Of a stretch of DNA of 60,000 bases, positions 9,862 to 19,572 are shown piece by piece. The notes under the pieces are model-generated. The model searched no databases. It had not been told where the DNA came from and worked only from the letters and a program-made list of their open reading frames with translations. This stretch comes from Adiantum capillus-veneris (taxonomy: Eukaryota > Streptophyta > Polypodiopsida > Polypodiales > Pteridaceae). The stretch is from positions 34,870,896 through 34,930,895 of the forward strand of contig CM043960.1 of the NCBI GenBank assembly GCA_014529385.2. Reading direction: 5' to 3'. Positions within the stretch are counted from its first letter, which is position 1; each line of letters opens with the position of its first letter. The position numbers and the translations under genes were made by a program.

Positions 9862-9875
9862 GCGGAGGGGGGGAG
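9862..9875 (+). promoter_or_regulatory. Polypurine tract (plus-strand primer)
   Basis: GCGGAGGGGGGGAG directly abuts the LTR start TGTTGAG at 9876. This is the usual position and composition for the primer of plus-strand DNA synthesis in LTR retrotransposons. Confidence 0.85.
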
Positions 9876-10085
9876 TGTTGAGCCAGCAGAGGATCACACC
9901 CACATTTTTGCTCACACTCATCATTTTTGTAACCATTGATTGTAATAAATGTCTTTCCGACATTGATTTTGAATTGAGCCATTCATTAAGTAATGGGACT
10001 CAATTGAGTTTCCAGCTTGTAATCCCGAAGTAATTTCACTTGCTGATGTAATTAGTTAGAGATGTTCTCACCTCCAAGGCTGAGG

Positions 10086-10093
10086 TATATAAG
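10086..10093 (+). promoter_or_regulatory. TATA box of the LTR
   Basis: TATATAAG, about 210 bases into the LTR, in a position expected for the U3 promoter. Transcription would begin roughly 25-35 bases downstream, near the start of the GA-rich repeats. Confidence 0.6.
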
Positions 10094-10162
10094 CCAAAGT
10101 TTTTGTAACCTAAGGAGATTCAAATTATTAATCAAGTGAGTTTTTGAGCGCCGTGACTGTGT

Positions 10163-10164
<2 letters not shown>

Positions 10165-10225
<61 letters not shown>

Positions 10226-10246
10226 TTATCTACTTGCTACGCGAGC

Positions 10247-10313
<67 letters not shown>

Positions 10314-10334
10314 TTATCTACTTGCTACGCGAGC

Positions 10335-10401
<67 letters not shown>

Positions 10402-10426
10402 TTATCTACTTGCTACGCGAGCTACG
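10165..10426 (+). repeat. Three tandem GA-tract units of 86-88 bp
   Basis: Units 10165-10250, 10251-10338 and 10339-10426. Each is a GA run of about 59-61 bases followed by the same 27-base segment beginning TCTTATCTACTTGC. The 27-base parts are identical and start exactly 88 bases apart (10224, 10312, 10400), which indicates very recent duplication. The apparent Arg-Glu repeat ORFs across it are simple-sequence artefacts. Confidence 0.9.
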
Positions 10427-11024
10427 GAGCTGCCATTGGAGAAGCGACACCGCCATTGTGTTAGCAACGGCGAGAGCTACGCACGGATACCAAGAGTGCG
10501 CGCTATCGGCTTCTATGTGTGGTAAGTTCCTACGAGCTTCGGTGTGAGTTTTCTTCCAACTCGTGTGTCGGAATAGAGCGTGCAGCATATCTATAGAACC
10601 ACAACGAGTAGAGCTACACATTAGTACCATCGGGGTCAAGTTTCGGTCACCTGTATTTTTCGGCCTGTCTTCATACGCGTTTACCGCACGGAGTGATTAT
10701 AGGTTGATTTTGCAGTTCAAGTCTTTAGGGTGTTGTTCTTACCTAGTGCATAGACTTCCCCTTGAGTTTGAGATCGATTCAATGATTCTAGATCCTGTTT
10801 CGTATAGCATTCGTTCGTAGTACGGATTTCAGTCACTTGCGTATTCTAGAACTTAGATTTGATTTCCTTAGTAGTGATTGTCATTAGAAGGTCGAGTAGG
10901 TGATTTGACACCCACCTAGTTGTTTCCATGCACCTGCGGGTCAAGCTCCGTCCTCGTCTGACAAATTCTGTTGTTGGTTGAGTTCTCGCTATTTAGCTTC
11001 CTCTAGCGGCGTAACCGCCTTAAC

Positions 11025-11218
11025 AAAGACCAAGAAGAGGTGCTACAACCCGAAGCTGTCCTTCGGCATGAAGACAAGGTACTACGACATGGTAAGATAA
11101 TCCGATGGTATCTTATTAAGTTCAAAAATTATCCTTTTGAAGATGCTAAATGGATGCAAGGAGTACAACTTAAGGATAGTATGAACCTTGTCAATGCTTA
11201 CAATGCTACATTAGAGTA
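11025..11218 (+). pseudogene. Integrase chromodomain, C-terminal end of gypsy pol
   Basis: Reading from 11028 gives DQEEVLQPEAVLRHEDKVL, then IIRWYLIKFKNYPFEDAKW, ending at a TAA (11216-11218). This is the chromodomain of chromoviral integrases, with the W-Y-L-I-K-F and E/D-A-K-W aromatic-cage region. Chromodomains steer integration by reading histone marks. The minus-strand paralogue near 24414-24620 has the same peptide. The N-terminal part is cut off by the LTR of the first element. Confidence 0.8.
11026..11030. repeat. Predicted target-site duplication (right copy)
   Basis: AAGAC follows the LTR end and codes K-D within the interrupted chromodomain. Gypsy integrases usually make 5-bp duplications; the left copy should precede the 5' LTR outside the window. 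Confidence 0.5.
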
Positions 11219-11665
11219 AGCAAATGTACAACTCTCTTTTAAATGACTCATGTTTTTGTCTTATAAGACTAATCCTCTTTTTAATTGTGCACAAATTTAA
11301 CTAATATGCATGCTTAGAATCATGTTTGTGATGACGACGTCTCTCAAACACCAAGTAGAATTTGTCACTCTACTTTGGGAGAATGAAATGGACTAAAGAG
11401 CAGACATGCTTGCGGCAGCTATGTCTCCCAAGCACCAAATGGATTAGTCATCCATCTTGGAAAGATGTCGTAGGGTAAAAAAGGGATCCTCTACCCACTA
11501 AGTACGATTGACTAATGACTAAGGCTTTATCTCTTCTACCTCATAGTCAAGGACGACTATGATTTCAAGCGAAAGGTAATGTCATAAAATCTAATATCTA
11601 ACCAACCCAAATGATTTTCTCATATTAAATTGATCACTTAATGTGGGAGAATAAATGGGAACAAG
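11219..11665 (+). other. Untranslated stretch between gypsy pol and its LTR
   Basis: No ORF. It is homologous to the reverse complement of about 23984-24413, including a shared ATTTGTCACTCTACTTTGG-type segment and a run of CCAAGCACCAAATGGATTAG similarity, which shows that it belongs to the same family. Confidence 0.6.
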
Positions 11666-11839
11666 TGTTAAGATATAGATATGTGCTTATAGATCTATCT
11701 CAACACGGGGCCAATAGTAAAGGGGCCCAAATGGGAGATGGTCTATCAAGAGCAAGGCTAACCAATGGAGCATAAGACCTTAGGGTTAGCTTCATTGAAG
11801 ACCTCCAATAATGTGTGTAAAAGTCCTTTGACCTTAGGT

Positions 11840-12040
11840 AAGCTAGGGCTGAGCTTGAGGTGGGAACCCGGCCCAAGCTCAAGGTGCTTGTCGTGCTTGA
11901 GGTGCTTGTCCTGCTTGAGGTGCTTGATTAAGATGCTTGAGGTGCTTGACTGGCTCCATGCTTGAGGTGCTTGACTTGGTGCATGATTAAGGTGCTTGAG
12001 GTGCCTTGAGAAGCTTGCCTGAGATGCTTGTGGGAACACC
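11840..12040 (+). repeat. CTTGAGGTGCTTG minisatellite in the LTR
   Basis: Degenerate tandem repeats of GCTTGAGGTGCTTG with short insertions. The inverted LTR copy carries the reverse complement (CAAGCACCTCAAGCACC) at about 23600-23775, with a different unit order and number. Confidence 0.8.
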
Positions 12041-12134
12041 CCCTACTTCAAGTGCTTAGTCATGCTTGATGACTAAGGGGCTTGCTCATCCAAAGTCAAA
12101 AATATCCCTACAAGGAGGGGGGCGAGCCTACAAG

Positions 12135-12178
12135 GGGGGGGGGGGGGATGAGAGAGAATACACACACACACACACACA
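12135..12178 (+). repeat. G homopolymer and CA microsatellite
   Basis: A run of 12 or more G near 12135-12148, then a CA repeat at about 12159-12178, inside the LTR. Confidence 0.8.
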
Positions 12179-13218
12179 AGGGAAGCCCCAGCTTGAAGAG
12201 GTAGCAAGGACACTTGTCAAGTTCCTCCCCATGTTGCCCTCATGGTGTGCCTGAAGCCTATTGGTTGGCCACCCAAGGGGTCCAATGATAATTTAGGATA
12301 TTTAATTAAATGATTTTGCATTTATCAAGTCTTCTCTCTCAAAGGGGAAAGGGGGACACTTGTCCCAAGGCTACCCATGTTGCTTGTAATGGCTCCTGCT
12401 TGTGATTGGCTAGGCCTGGAGGGGTCCAATGAGCTTCAAGCATGAGCTACAAGGGGGGGTTGACGCAAGCAAGCTAGGGGGCTGCTTAGGGGGTATACTC
12501 ACCCACACACACTCACAAACACTCTCATTGTGTACTATGCAAAGTGCAAGAACTCCCTCTCCTTCTCCAAGCAAGTAGAGGTTGAGAGCCTACACCAACA
12601 CTCTTGGCTATGGAGTGCAAATCCATCCAAGAGCCATGCTTCAATGCTTGAGCTTGCCATCTATTTCTTCTTCATTACTATGCTATTATGTATGCTAGCA
12701 CAAGAGTTATGATAAGTGAGGAACTAGCTCTTTCTCGTATGAAATGTTTCTTCTTCCTCTTCCCTACCCTCATTCCCTGCTAGCTCTCTCCACCTTCGAA
12801 GGTGTTTGAGGTCTTGGGACTGAGGCTTGGTATAGTTAAAGCTTTCTTCAAGTTTAGGTTATGCTATGATGGTGATGCATGAAGCTTTCCATCTTCATTG
12901 CTTCACCTAGGTCACAAGGAACACAAAGAATGTATTGTAACAAGTCTCTCTTTATGGGAGAAATCATAATACAAATGCCTATTGGAGGGGGGACCGGCTC
13001 CACATAAATCTGGTCCTCAACTGTTGTCATGTTCTCTAAATTCTCTCTCTTGCAAAAGTATTGTCCATGCCAAGTTAACTAATTGCTATAATTATGTTGT
13101 TATCTTCAATTATGTCTACCCGCTATGCTCACAAAATTATTTCTTGAAAGTACTCTCATTAAATTCCACTTCTCTCAAATTGAATAGGCAAATTTCATTA
13201 CATAGTAGAACAATTATT

Positions 13219-14584
13219 CTGTAGTATTTGTTGCAACCCAATCTTCATAGCTTCCTTGTCCCTATCATTAATGAGAGTGAGAAATAATCCTTCAGTTAAG
13301 GGGGCAAGTAAGGCAAAGTTGCCAAGTGTCCATGGCTTGTGATTAGCATCACCCAAATAGACTTCTAGCAATCGGGCAAGGATGTAAGGATCATTGTAGG
13401 TCTCAAAGGGCTTCTTAGCAATACCTAGGGAGGGGCAATTGCTGGAGAAGTTTTATGTAGTAATGGCCATCTCATATTCATCCAGTCCATCAGGAATTAG
13501 CCAATTTGCAGAAGTGGTGGGGGGTGACATAGATAAGGAGGGGGCACCTTGGAGAAGGTGTTTCTTCCTTTGCTTGATGAGGGGGTCGTTATGTAGTTTC
13601 TTTGCATGCATGTCCATGAACTTCCTCATGATATGAGGGGATTTTTCAAGCCATTCATGGTGTTCCCTGCCATCATCATCTTAGATACCCCAAAGATTAG
13701 CAGCAATATCTATGAGCCTTGCCACAACAACATTAGGGTTATCTTTAGCCAGTGAATAAATGTTGAACCACCCCGGGATATCCAATTGAACCAGAACTAG
13801 TAAATCAGTGGCATCATCCACAGCCAGAGCAGCCTTATCTGCCTCCATTAAGGTTTATGAAAGGATGGATCCTTAATGCAGAGGAGTAAGCCTTGCACAA
13901 TGGATGGAGGAGCCGATAGGCTGCTATCATATCCAAGGGTTGCAAGTGCATTATCCCATCCATTTAAGCTTCCCTGTAGAAAAACATTATTAGTGAGTCG
14001 AGAGAGAAGCAATCATTGAGTTAAAGATGATAAGTAATTTATACAAATTACTATCACCACGAGTGTGTGTGTAGGTTACAAGAGACCAAGGCTCATCACA
14101 ACATTAATAGATAGAGAAAAGGTAACAATCTCTGATTAATAAAAACACCAGCAATTGACCATACTATAGCAGTGTGCCATTTCCAAATCAAATAATGACT
14201 TTTCTTGCAAAAGCTTTTTAAGGTAAGGATTTCCTCTATACATGTCACTCACCATCACATACAATAAGAAAAATTTCCATTAGTAAGTGGAAGACATGTG
14301 TCACAAAGAAAAACCCACGTGTTATAGATGTCAACCAAAAATTGCAATGCAAAGAAAAATCCTCATGAAAGGAGGATGGCACCTGTGTAATGCTCTCCAT
14401 AGCTGTTGGATTGTGGTGTATGTATGAAAAGGGGCCCAAAAACTGCTCTGTGAAGCCAAAGGTGGTATTGTCATACACTAGCACTTGAATGTAATACGTC
14501 TCCTCTTGCACCGGGTCCATACAAGGCATCTCTTTTAAAGCCATAGCTAAGCATGCATAAGGTAGTGGGGGAGTGGCGGCACTC
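13219..14584 (-). pseudogene. Two-exon fragment of an unidentified gene
   Basis: Exon A is 14584-14383: it is preceded by a GGCTAAG acceptor and followed by a CACAG/GTGCC donor, and translates as PYACLAMALKEMPC, then YYIQVLVYDNTTFGF, ending SITQ. The intron is 14382-13974 (409 bp, GT...AG, acceptor TTTTTCTACAG). Exon B starts at 13973 in the same phase 0 (GSLNGWDNALATLGYD). Exon B has one indel near 13850 and two in-frame TAA stops, but codes plausible protein to about 13219: LVLVQLDIPGWFNIYSLAKD, WLEKSPHIMRKFMDMHAKKL and PFETYNDPYILARLLEVYLG. I do not recognise the family. No transposase or RT motif is present, so a decayed host gene copy or captured exons are likeliest. Confidence 0.5.
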
Positions 14585-14599
14585 CTTAGCCAAGCCAAG

Positions 14600-15200
14600 A
14601 AAAAAGTTTTTCTGTGGGGCTACCATGTGTAGGAGACCCCATATAAACGCTGGGCATATCTGCCAAGTGAGGGGACAAAATACTCATCGTGCCAAAATGA
14701 TGGTATTCCCACACACGTATAATAGCATGCATGAGATAATTATGTACTAAGACTCTTCTAGGCTTTTCCAAAAAAATTTATAGAGAGTGTTAAGGAGAGT
14801 ATCCCATGGACCAAGGGAGTAACAAAAAATTTATTGCTGGTGCACCTGCCCATGAGGTTATAAATTCAAATGTTTTATAGAGAGGATGTGTGTGTGTGTG
14901 TGTGTGTGCATAAACCCGTTGGTGATTCCTATTAAGTGCGGTTTTTATGCATTGCACACTCCCTGTATCACAAGCAATGTTCATGAAAAATTGTTTTTTT
15001 AAACATACAAAATTCCTTTCCTTGAATTCCCTACAAGAAATTTTAGAAAATTATGTGATTTTTTCGGGTTTTTGCACTGTTTTTCTCTATTTTGGGTGGA
15101 AATTCTCCTTTTTCCCTTGCTCTCAACATACATTTTGAAATTGAAAATGGCACAATATTAAGCTAAGACACATTTTTCCCAAACACTGATTCGTAAGTAT
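14600..15200. other. No gene seen
   Basis: AT-rich sequence with a TG microsatellite at about 14887-14908. Further exons of the 13219-14584 gene could lie here on the minus strand, but I cannot support any. Confidence 0.4.
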
Positions 15201-15244
15201 CATCTATGAGAGAACAGAAGAAGATTTATGTGCTACATAACAAT

Positions 15245-15248
<4 letters not shown>

Positions 15249-15284
<36 letters not shown>
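15249..15284 (+). repeat. GA microsatellite
   Basis: About 18 GA units; ORFs running through it are artefacts. Confidence 0.9.
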
Positions 15285-15287
<3 letters not shown>

Positions 15288-15481
15288 AGCTGCATGCGAA
15301 ATGCAATGTATGTATGTCGCGAGAGTTTTGGAGGCAAGAACAAGCAAGAAAACCTAAAAACACCAGCTTGGCAACAATCCTTCATATGCCTTATTGGATG
15401 GGAGTCCAGCCGCCACTAGCTGCCAAAGGCTTAAGATGAGGGATTGAATCTTGGATAGAGGGGACAATGAGCTTTGGGTTG

Positions 15482-15577
15482 TTTTCAGCGGATGCGAATT
15501 GAGGGTGTCTCATCCACACCCTGGGCTATTTTCAGCGGATGCAAATTGAGGGTGTGTCTCTAGATGCAATGTTATCT
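15482..15577 (+). repeat. 48-bp tandem duplication
   Basis: TTTTCAGCGGATGC followed by AATTGAGGGTGT occurs at 15482 and again at 15530, just upstream of the PPR-like coding relic. Confidence 0.7.
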
Positions 15578-15790
15578 CATGGAGTGCATTGATTGCAGGA
15601 AATGTCCAACAAGGTCAGGGAGGGAGATTGTTTGTTGCTTTGTGGGTGCCTTGGTCGACATGTATGCCAAATGTGATGCACTTTATAAAGCACACAAAGT
15701 GTTTGAGGAGCTTCTTGTCGGGGATGTCATCTCTTGAAATGCACCTATTGCAGGGATATGCACAACTTGGGGAGGTCCACAGAATGGGGG
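15571..15790 (+). pseudogene. Pentatricopeptide-repeat (PPR) gene fragment
   Basis: From 15571 the sequence reads VISWSALIAGNVQQGQG. After a frameshift it resumes at 15645 as GALVDMYAKCDALYKAHKVF, then EELLVGDVIS, a TGA where W is expected, NAPIAG and, after another single-base shift, YAQLGE. This is the W-N-A-L-I-A-G-Y and A-L-V-D-M-Y-A-K-C signature of PLS-type plant organelle RNA-editing PPR proteins. Two frameshifts and a stop make it non-functional. It covers only about two repeats. Confidence 0.75.
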
Positions 15791-15869
15791 TAGGGGTGGC
15801 AAGCACGGGGTTTCCCCTATTCCCCAGAGATGCAACTACTTTCACTTGCGTACCGACAACATGACGGAT

Positions 15870-17160
15870 ACCCAAAAAGTTATCTACAAAGACGCATGCC
15901 GGCAATTGTCACAGCCATCACACACACATATACATGTATCGGTGGGGTAAGAGCGAGTGAGACCCGCCGGTAGGCGGGTTGCGCGAGATAGTAATTACAA
16001 TATAGTCATATAGTCACACATCATTTTAAATTGATTAGTGGTACTTGGGGGACAACTTGCTCAGAGATAGTGATCCTACTAATACTCCCTTTTTCTTTTG
16101 TATTAAGAGTCTCTCAAAAAGGCTAACCGAATTCTTTTCCATTTTAGAAGGAGAGCTCCACCCTTGTTTTAGAAAGCTTCTTTTACACTTAGAGCCGCGT
16201 CCCCTTGTGATTTGTGAGTTTTGTGGTAGTAGGGGGGGAAAAACCATTGAATAAAGCTAGCAAGACCATCTTAAATGAGTAAATATATGTAAGAATATCC
16301 TTAGGCCAGCAAGACCATCTTAAATGAGTAAATATATGTAAGAATATCCTTAGGCCAACCTTTTTGGGAATAGTGAGTCATCATGGGTTTGATGTCCACG
16401 TCAAAGAGAAAGATGTTTTTTCATTAGTTACTCTTTGAGTCTCCCTAATACAAAGAAAAAAAGTGAGTAATAAGTGTACTCATTAATCTCCAAAGCAAGA
16501 GACGTGACACTTATACAAGCATGTCTTCTTAATATTGCAAACATGAGTTGGATTTTCTTACACTTACCGTACAATTGTGCAACAGTTGAAGAAGACAAAT
16601 GTGTCCCTCCTCACAATAGCCTCAAATGCGTTTATAACTACTTGAGCCCCATGAATTTTGGCTACTTCTATACACCTTTCATAAAGATAGTTGATCCTAT
16701 TAGCCATATATCTCGGTGTTCAACATACGAGGAGTCAATGCACCAATCAACACTCACCTTCGTGATGCATGCATAGACATGGTTGTCTACACCTTGTTTG
16801 TGAGGTTGAACACTTTGCTCAAGGATATGTTCGGTCATCAAATTTTAATTTTAATTTTGTTGAAGTTGATTTTTCTAAGGCACCATTGAAAAGTGAAATT
16901 AATTGCTAAGCTACACTATGTAAGCACAATAAGACAATTTTGCACTTGCAAGAATCACAAGAGCAACTCTCCAATGACACAAAAGTGGGAGAAACTATGT
17001 TCAGTGTAACGGAATATGACTATGACATGGATAGTAGCGGACTTTAAATAACCATAGTGAACATTTCCTTTAAGAGGGTTTTTTTAAGGAACATAAGAAG
17101 AGTACTTGATTGAAAGTAGCAAAATGAACATTACACCTAATTAGCTTGGCAAGAACAATA
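15870..17160. other. No gene seen
   Basis: AT-rich spacer. It includes a small CCCGCC/GGCGGG hairpin at 15962-15977 and a 49-bp tandem duplication at 16260-16357; otherwise nothing recognisable on either strand. Confidence 0.4.
16260..16357 (+). repeat. 49-bp tandem duplication
   Basis: Two consecutive, essentially identical units (16260-16308 and 16309-16357) starting GCAAGACCATCTTAAATGAG. Confidence 0.9.
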
Positions 17161-17161
17161 T

Positions 17162-17189
17162 TTGTGTGTGTGAGTGTGTGTGTGTGTGC

Positions 17190-17260
<71 letters not shown>
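17162..17260 (+). repeat. Compound GT/GA microsatellite
   Basis: GT-rich tract with a few interruptions to about 17224, then uninterrupted GA to about 17259. Confidence 0.9.
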
Positions 17261-17559
17261 GAAATGAAATGAAATGTTATATTAACGTCTTCAAAAGGGC
17301 AAAGTGACCTATGAGACCAAAAGTTACAATGCTGTGGATTTGATACAAAGTAAAAGTAACAAAATAACAAAATAAAAAAACAAAGATATATACTATGGGA
17401 TCCTAGACTGGTCGATGTGAACTAAGAAAAATGGGCAGCTTGCTTGGATAGCTGAATCACAGGAGATCTAGCATCGGTCATTGGTGGATCTCATCAATCT
17501 CCTCCATGGCTAGTAGTCTGACCGGGCGTCGTGCATGCCTAGCCAGAGTGCTCCGAATC

Positions 17560-18470
17560 TTCTAACGTAGCCTCCGTCGATGTTGTGTAGTCCTCCGCAG
17601 TCGTGGGCGCCTGGATTTCCCCAGCTCAATTGCTCGGTCAATCAGTGTGCCTCTGGTGTGAGACGAGAGGGAGCTCTGCTGTGGGAGTGGCTCTTGCAGC
17701 TATCCCGTGTCTACTCTGAAGAAGTCTGTGATCTGTCTTTGAGACTGGCTAGCCTCACCACTCATCAGGCTATCTCTGTGTCTGCGCAGCTCGAGCAAGA
17801 ACAAACCCAGGCATCTCTGATCCTCGTATCCCATGACTCTTGAGAGTGGTCCAAAACCCTCTCTAAACAAGCAATGGAAGCGGCCTCGTATCTCGTAGTA
17901 GATGGGGCAGCGGCATGTGTAGTGCAACTCTGTCTCAGGCTCCATGTCACACAAGGGGCATGTCCTGGCCTCTACTGGTACTCCACTGTATCTCCCAGTA
18001 TCAATCTGCAGCAGCTGGTGAGAAGATGTGCGTAACTGGCCAATAGCACATCATATCCCATGAGACAAGTGGGTGTCCATGTATCTGGGTCTTGTCAGAA
18101 AACCATCTTTCGTAAGCTGGAGAAGATGGTCTCTGTAGAAAGCCATCTTCGTGCCCGATTCCTGTGCTGACTGTATCCATGTCCTCCTGGTGTCTAGCTG
18201 GGTCAAGTCTTGGCGGATGAGCCTAGTGATCTCGGACTGTGTAAGAGTGAGAGATGGTGCATTCAATGAGTACTAGAATGGTGGCAGCCTGTCTATGTTG
18301 AAACCATGAGCCTGAAACCATGATGCCATCTCCCCATACCAGCATGCTGTATCTCCTTGCATGGCTAACTGTCGAGAGGACTCAAGTGCAATGCAAGCAT
18401 ATCCGTCTCTAGGAAGTTCCCATGTGCGGTTTATGAAGGAGACTGATCTAGTGAGTGCCTCAACCACTAG
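17560..18470 (-). pseudogene. LINE ORF2 C-terminus with zinc-binding tail
   Basis: Continues the reverse transcriptase through several frames. Near 17954 it reads CDMEPETELHYTCRCPIYYEIRG, preceded by CPL: a C-x2-C...H-x3-C-x-C cluster like the zinc-binding domain at the end of many LINE RTs, which helps bind target or template nucleic acid. Stops and frame changes at 18266, 18051 and 17954 show decay. Confidence 0.65.
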
Positions 18471-18491
18471 TGGGGGGGCCAGTAGCTTTGC

Positions 18492-19101
18492 TTAGATAAT
18501 GGCTCGTGGTACTGATGCCTTGGCTCTAATGAGCCACGAGATCATAGAGACGAGAGGTTTCTCCATGTTCCCCCATCCATCGGTGCGGCCCGGCCTCCCG
18601 TGGTGATCCAATGAAGGCCCCCATATCTTAGCTCCATAGAGCAATGCAGAAGCCACAAAAGTGTCAAAGAGCCAGAGCTTCGTCCGAGGCTCCTGAAATT
18701 GAACCTGCGAACACATCCTCTCCAATCTACCCAATGCTGCGTGGGCTCTAGTCAGTCTGGTCTCTGCTGCTCTTATGAGTGAGAATGCAGGTACGCTAAA
18801 AACCACTCCAAGGTAAGTGTGAGCATATGTGTACTCCACAGCCTCTTGGTCGTATGTGAATGTAGGTGTTGACCTCCCGATCCACTGTGGGGTGGTATTA
18901 AACACCATAACCTTGGTTTTACCAACGTTGACAGACAAACCACTTTCGTGGGCAAACCTATGCAAAGCATCCAATTGACATTGCATTCACTCCGGAGATT
19001 CGGAGATCAACACAATATCATCATCATATAACAAAAGTGGAATCCATGTCCCTGCCAACTGTGCACCTCTATCACCATCGCTCTCAATGTAGTTAGAAAC
19101 C
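18492..19101 (-). pseudogene. LINE reverse transcriptase, motif C and thumb region
   Basis: Motif C reads LLYDDDIVLIS, with Y-D-D-D at 19028-19017; the two catalytic aspartates of YxDD are kept. A TGA follows shortly after (...SESPE-stop), then MQCQLDALHRFAHESGLSVN and KTKVMVFN, typical of LINE RT motif D/E, with LLYGAKIWGP further on. The stop sits between palm and thumb. Confidence 0.75.
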
Positions 19102-19545
19102 TCATCTACATACGTACCGAATAGAGTAGGAGAGAGCGGGCAGCCCTGCTTTATGCCAATAGTGGAGTGAACCAGTGTAGATAGTCCCTCTTGGGTGCGT
19201 ACATGCCCTACTACTGGTTGCCATGATCCCCCAAATGAGCTCTGTGGGTACTCCCATCTCCTGTAATTTGCCCATCAATCTAGCTTTGGGTACTGTGTCA
19301 AAGGCTTTGCGGAAGTCCACAAAGCTACAATAGATCCGTCTCCCATGAGATCTGCCCTCCTCGATGATGGCCTTGAGTGTCAAGAGATGGTCAAGAGTAG
19401 AGAAGCCTCTCCTGAACCTTGCCTGCTCAGCTGCACGCATTCCTTCCCTCTCTGCCCATCTACTCAACTGTTGCTCAAGAATGGATGCATACAATCGTGC
19501 CAGTGTGTGTCCAATCATGATAGTGCGATAATTCCCACGGTCCAT
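19102..19545 (-). pseudogene. LINE reverse transcriptase, finger and palm motifs
   Basis: YRTIMIGHTLARLYASILEQ (motif 1-2 region), AEQARFRRGFSTLDHL (motif 3) and FVDFRKAFDTV (motif A with its catalytic Asp) in order. The frame then slips near 19190, so motif B is scrambled (HKAGLPALSYS corresponds to a QG-x-LSPxLF region). RT makes cDNA at the nicked target. Confidence 0.8.
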
Positions 19546-19572
19546 GGGGTCTACTGACTTGTGTCAAGTGGA

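Larger units (their letters stand above)
1..11025 (+). mobile_element. Non-autonomous Ty3/gypsy-type LTR retrotransposon, left end outside the window
   Basis: Coding modules in order are gag, aspartic protease, integrase C-terminal tail, a second aspartic protease, a palindrome-bearing non-coding stretch and a 1091-codon ORF, then polypurine tract and 3' LTR. The gag-like frame is open at base 1, so the 5' LTR and primer-binding site lie outside. I found no reverse transcriptase, RNase H or integrase catalytic core between 2987 and 9826, so mobilisation would need enzymes supplied in trans. The right end is precise: the LTR ends in CTTAACA and the next bases continue a foreign gypsy chromodomain. 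Classification as gypsy rests on gag, the integrase tail and the PPT/LTR layout. Lineage within gypsy is not resolved. Confidence 0.8.
9876..11025 (+). mobile_element. 3' LTR of the first gypsy element (1150 bp)
   Basis: It starts TGTTGAG after the polypurine tract and ends CTTAACA; these termini are inverted repeats apart from one mismatch. The right boundary is supported independently, because base 11026 onward continues another element's chromodomain frame. It has a TATA box at 10086-10093, three GA-rich tandem units in the presumed R/U5 region and no long credible ORF. The 5' partner LTR is off the window. Confidence 0.85.
11026..13029 (+). mobile_element. Second Ty3/gypsy chromovirus, 3' end only
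   Basis: Contains the chromodomain end of pol, a 3' untranslated stretch and an LTR. It matches, in inverted orientation, the element at 22678-24800. Its 5' part is displaced leftward by the insertion of the first element, so it should resume beyond the window's left side. Confidence 0.75.
11666..13029 (+). mobile_element. LTR of the second gypsy family (about 1.36 kb)
   Basis: Starts TGTTAAG after the purine-rich AATAAATGGGAACAAG and ends at or near CAACTGTTGTCA. Boundaries were set by comparison with the inverted copy at 22678-23983; homology stops just past GTTGTCA in both. It contains the AAGCACCTC-type minisatellite. The outer boundary is approximate to a few bases because the termini are not perfect inverted repeats. 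Confidence 0.65.

Noticed and set aside
10144-10525. ORFs coding long Arg-Glu repeats
   Set aside because: Direct translations of GA microsatellites within an LTR; no independent coding evidence. The same holds for 15206-15439 and 30281-30544.
14586-14771. Additional upstream exon for the unknown minus-strand gene
   Set aside because: No acceptor/donor pair with consistent phase; the peptide looks random.
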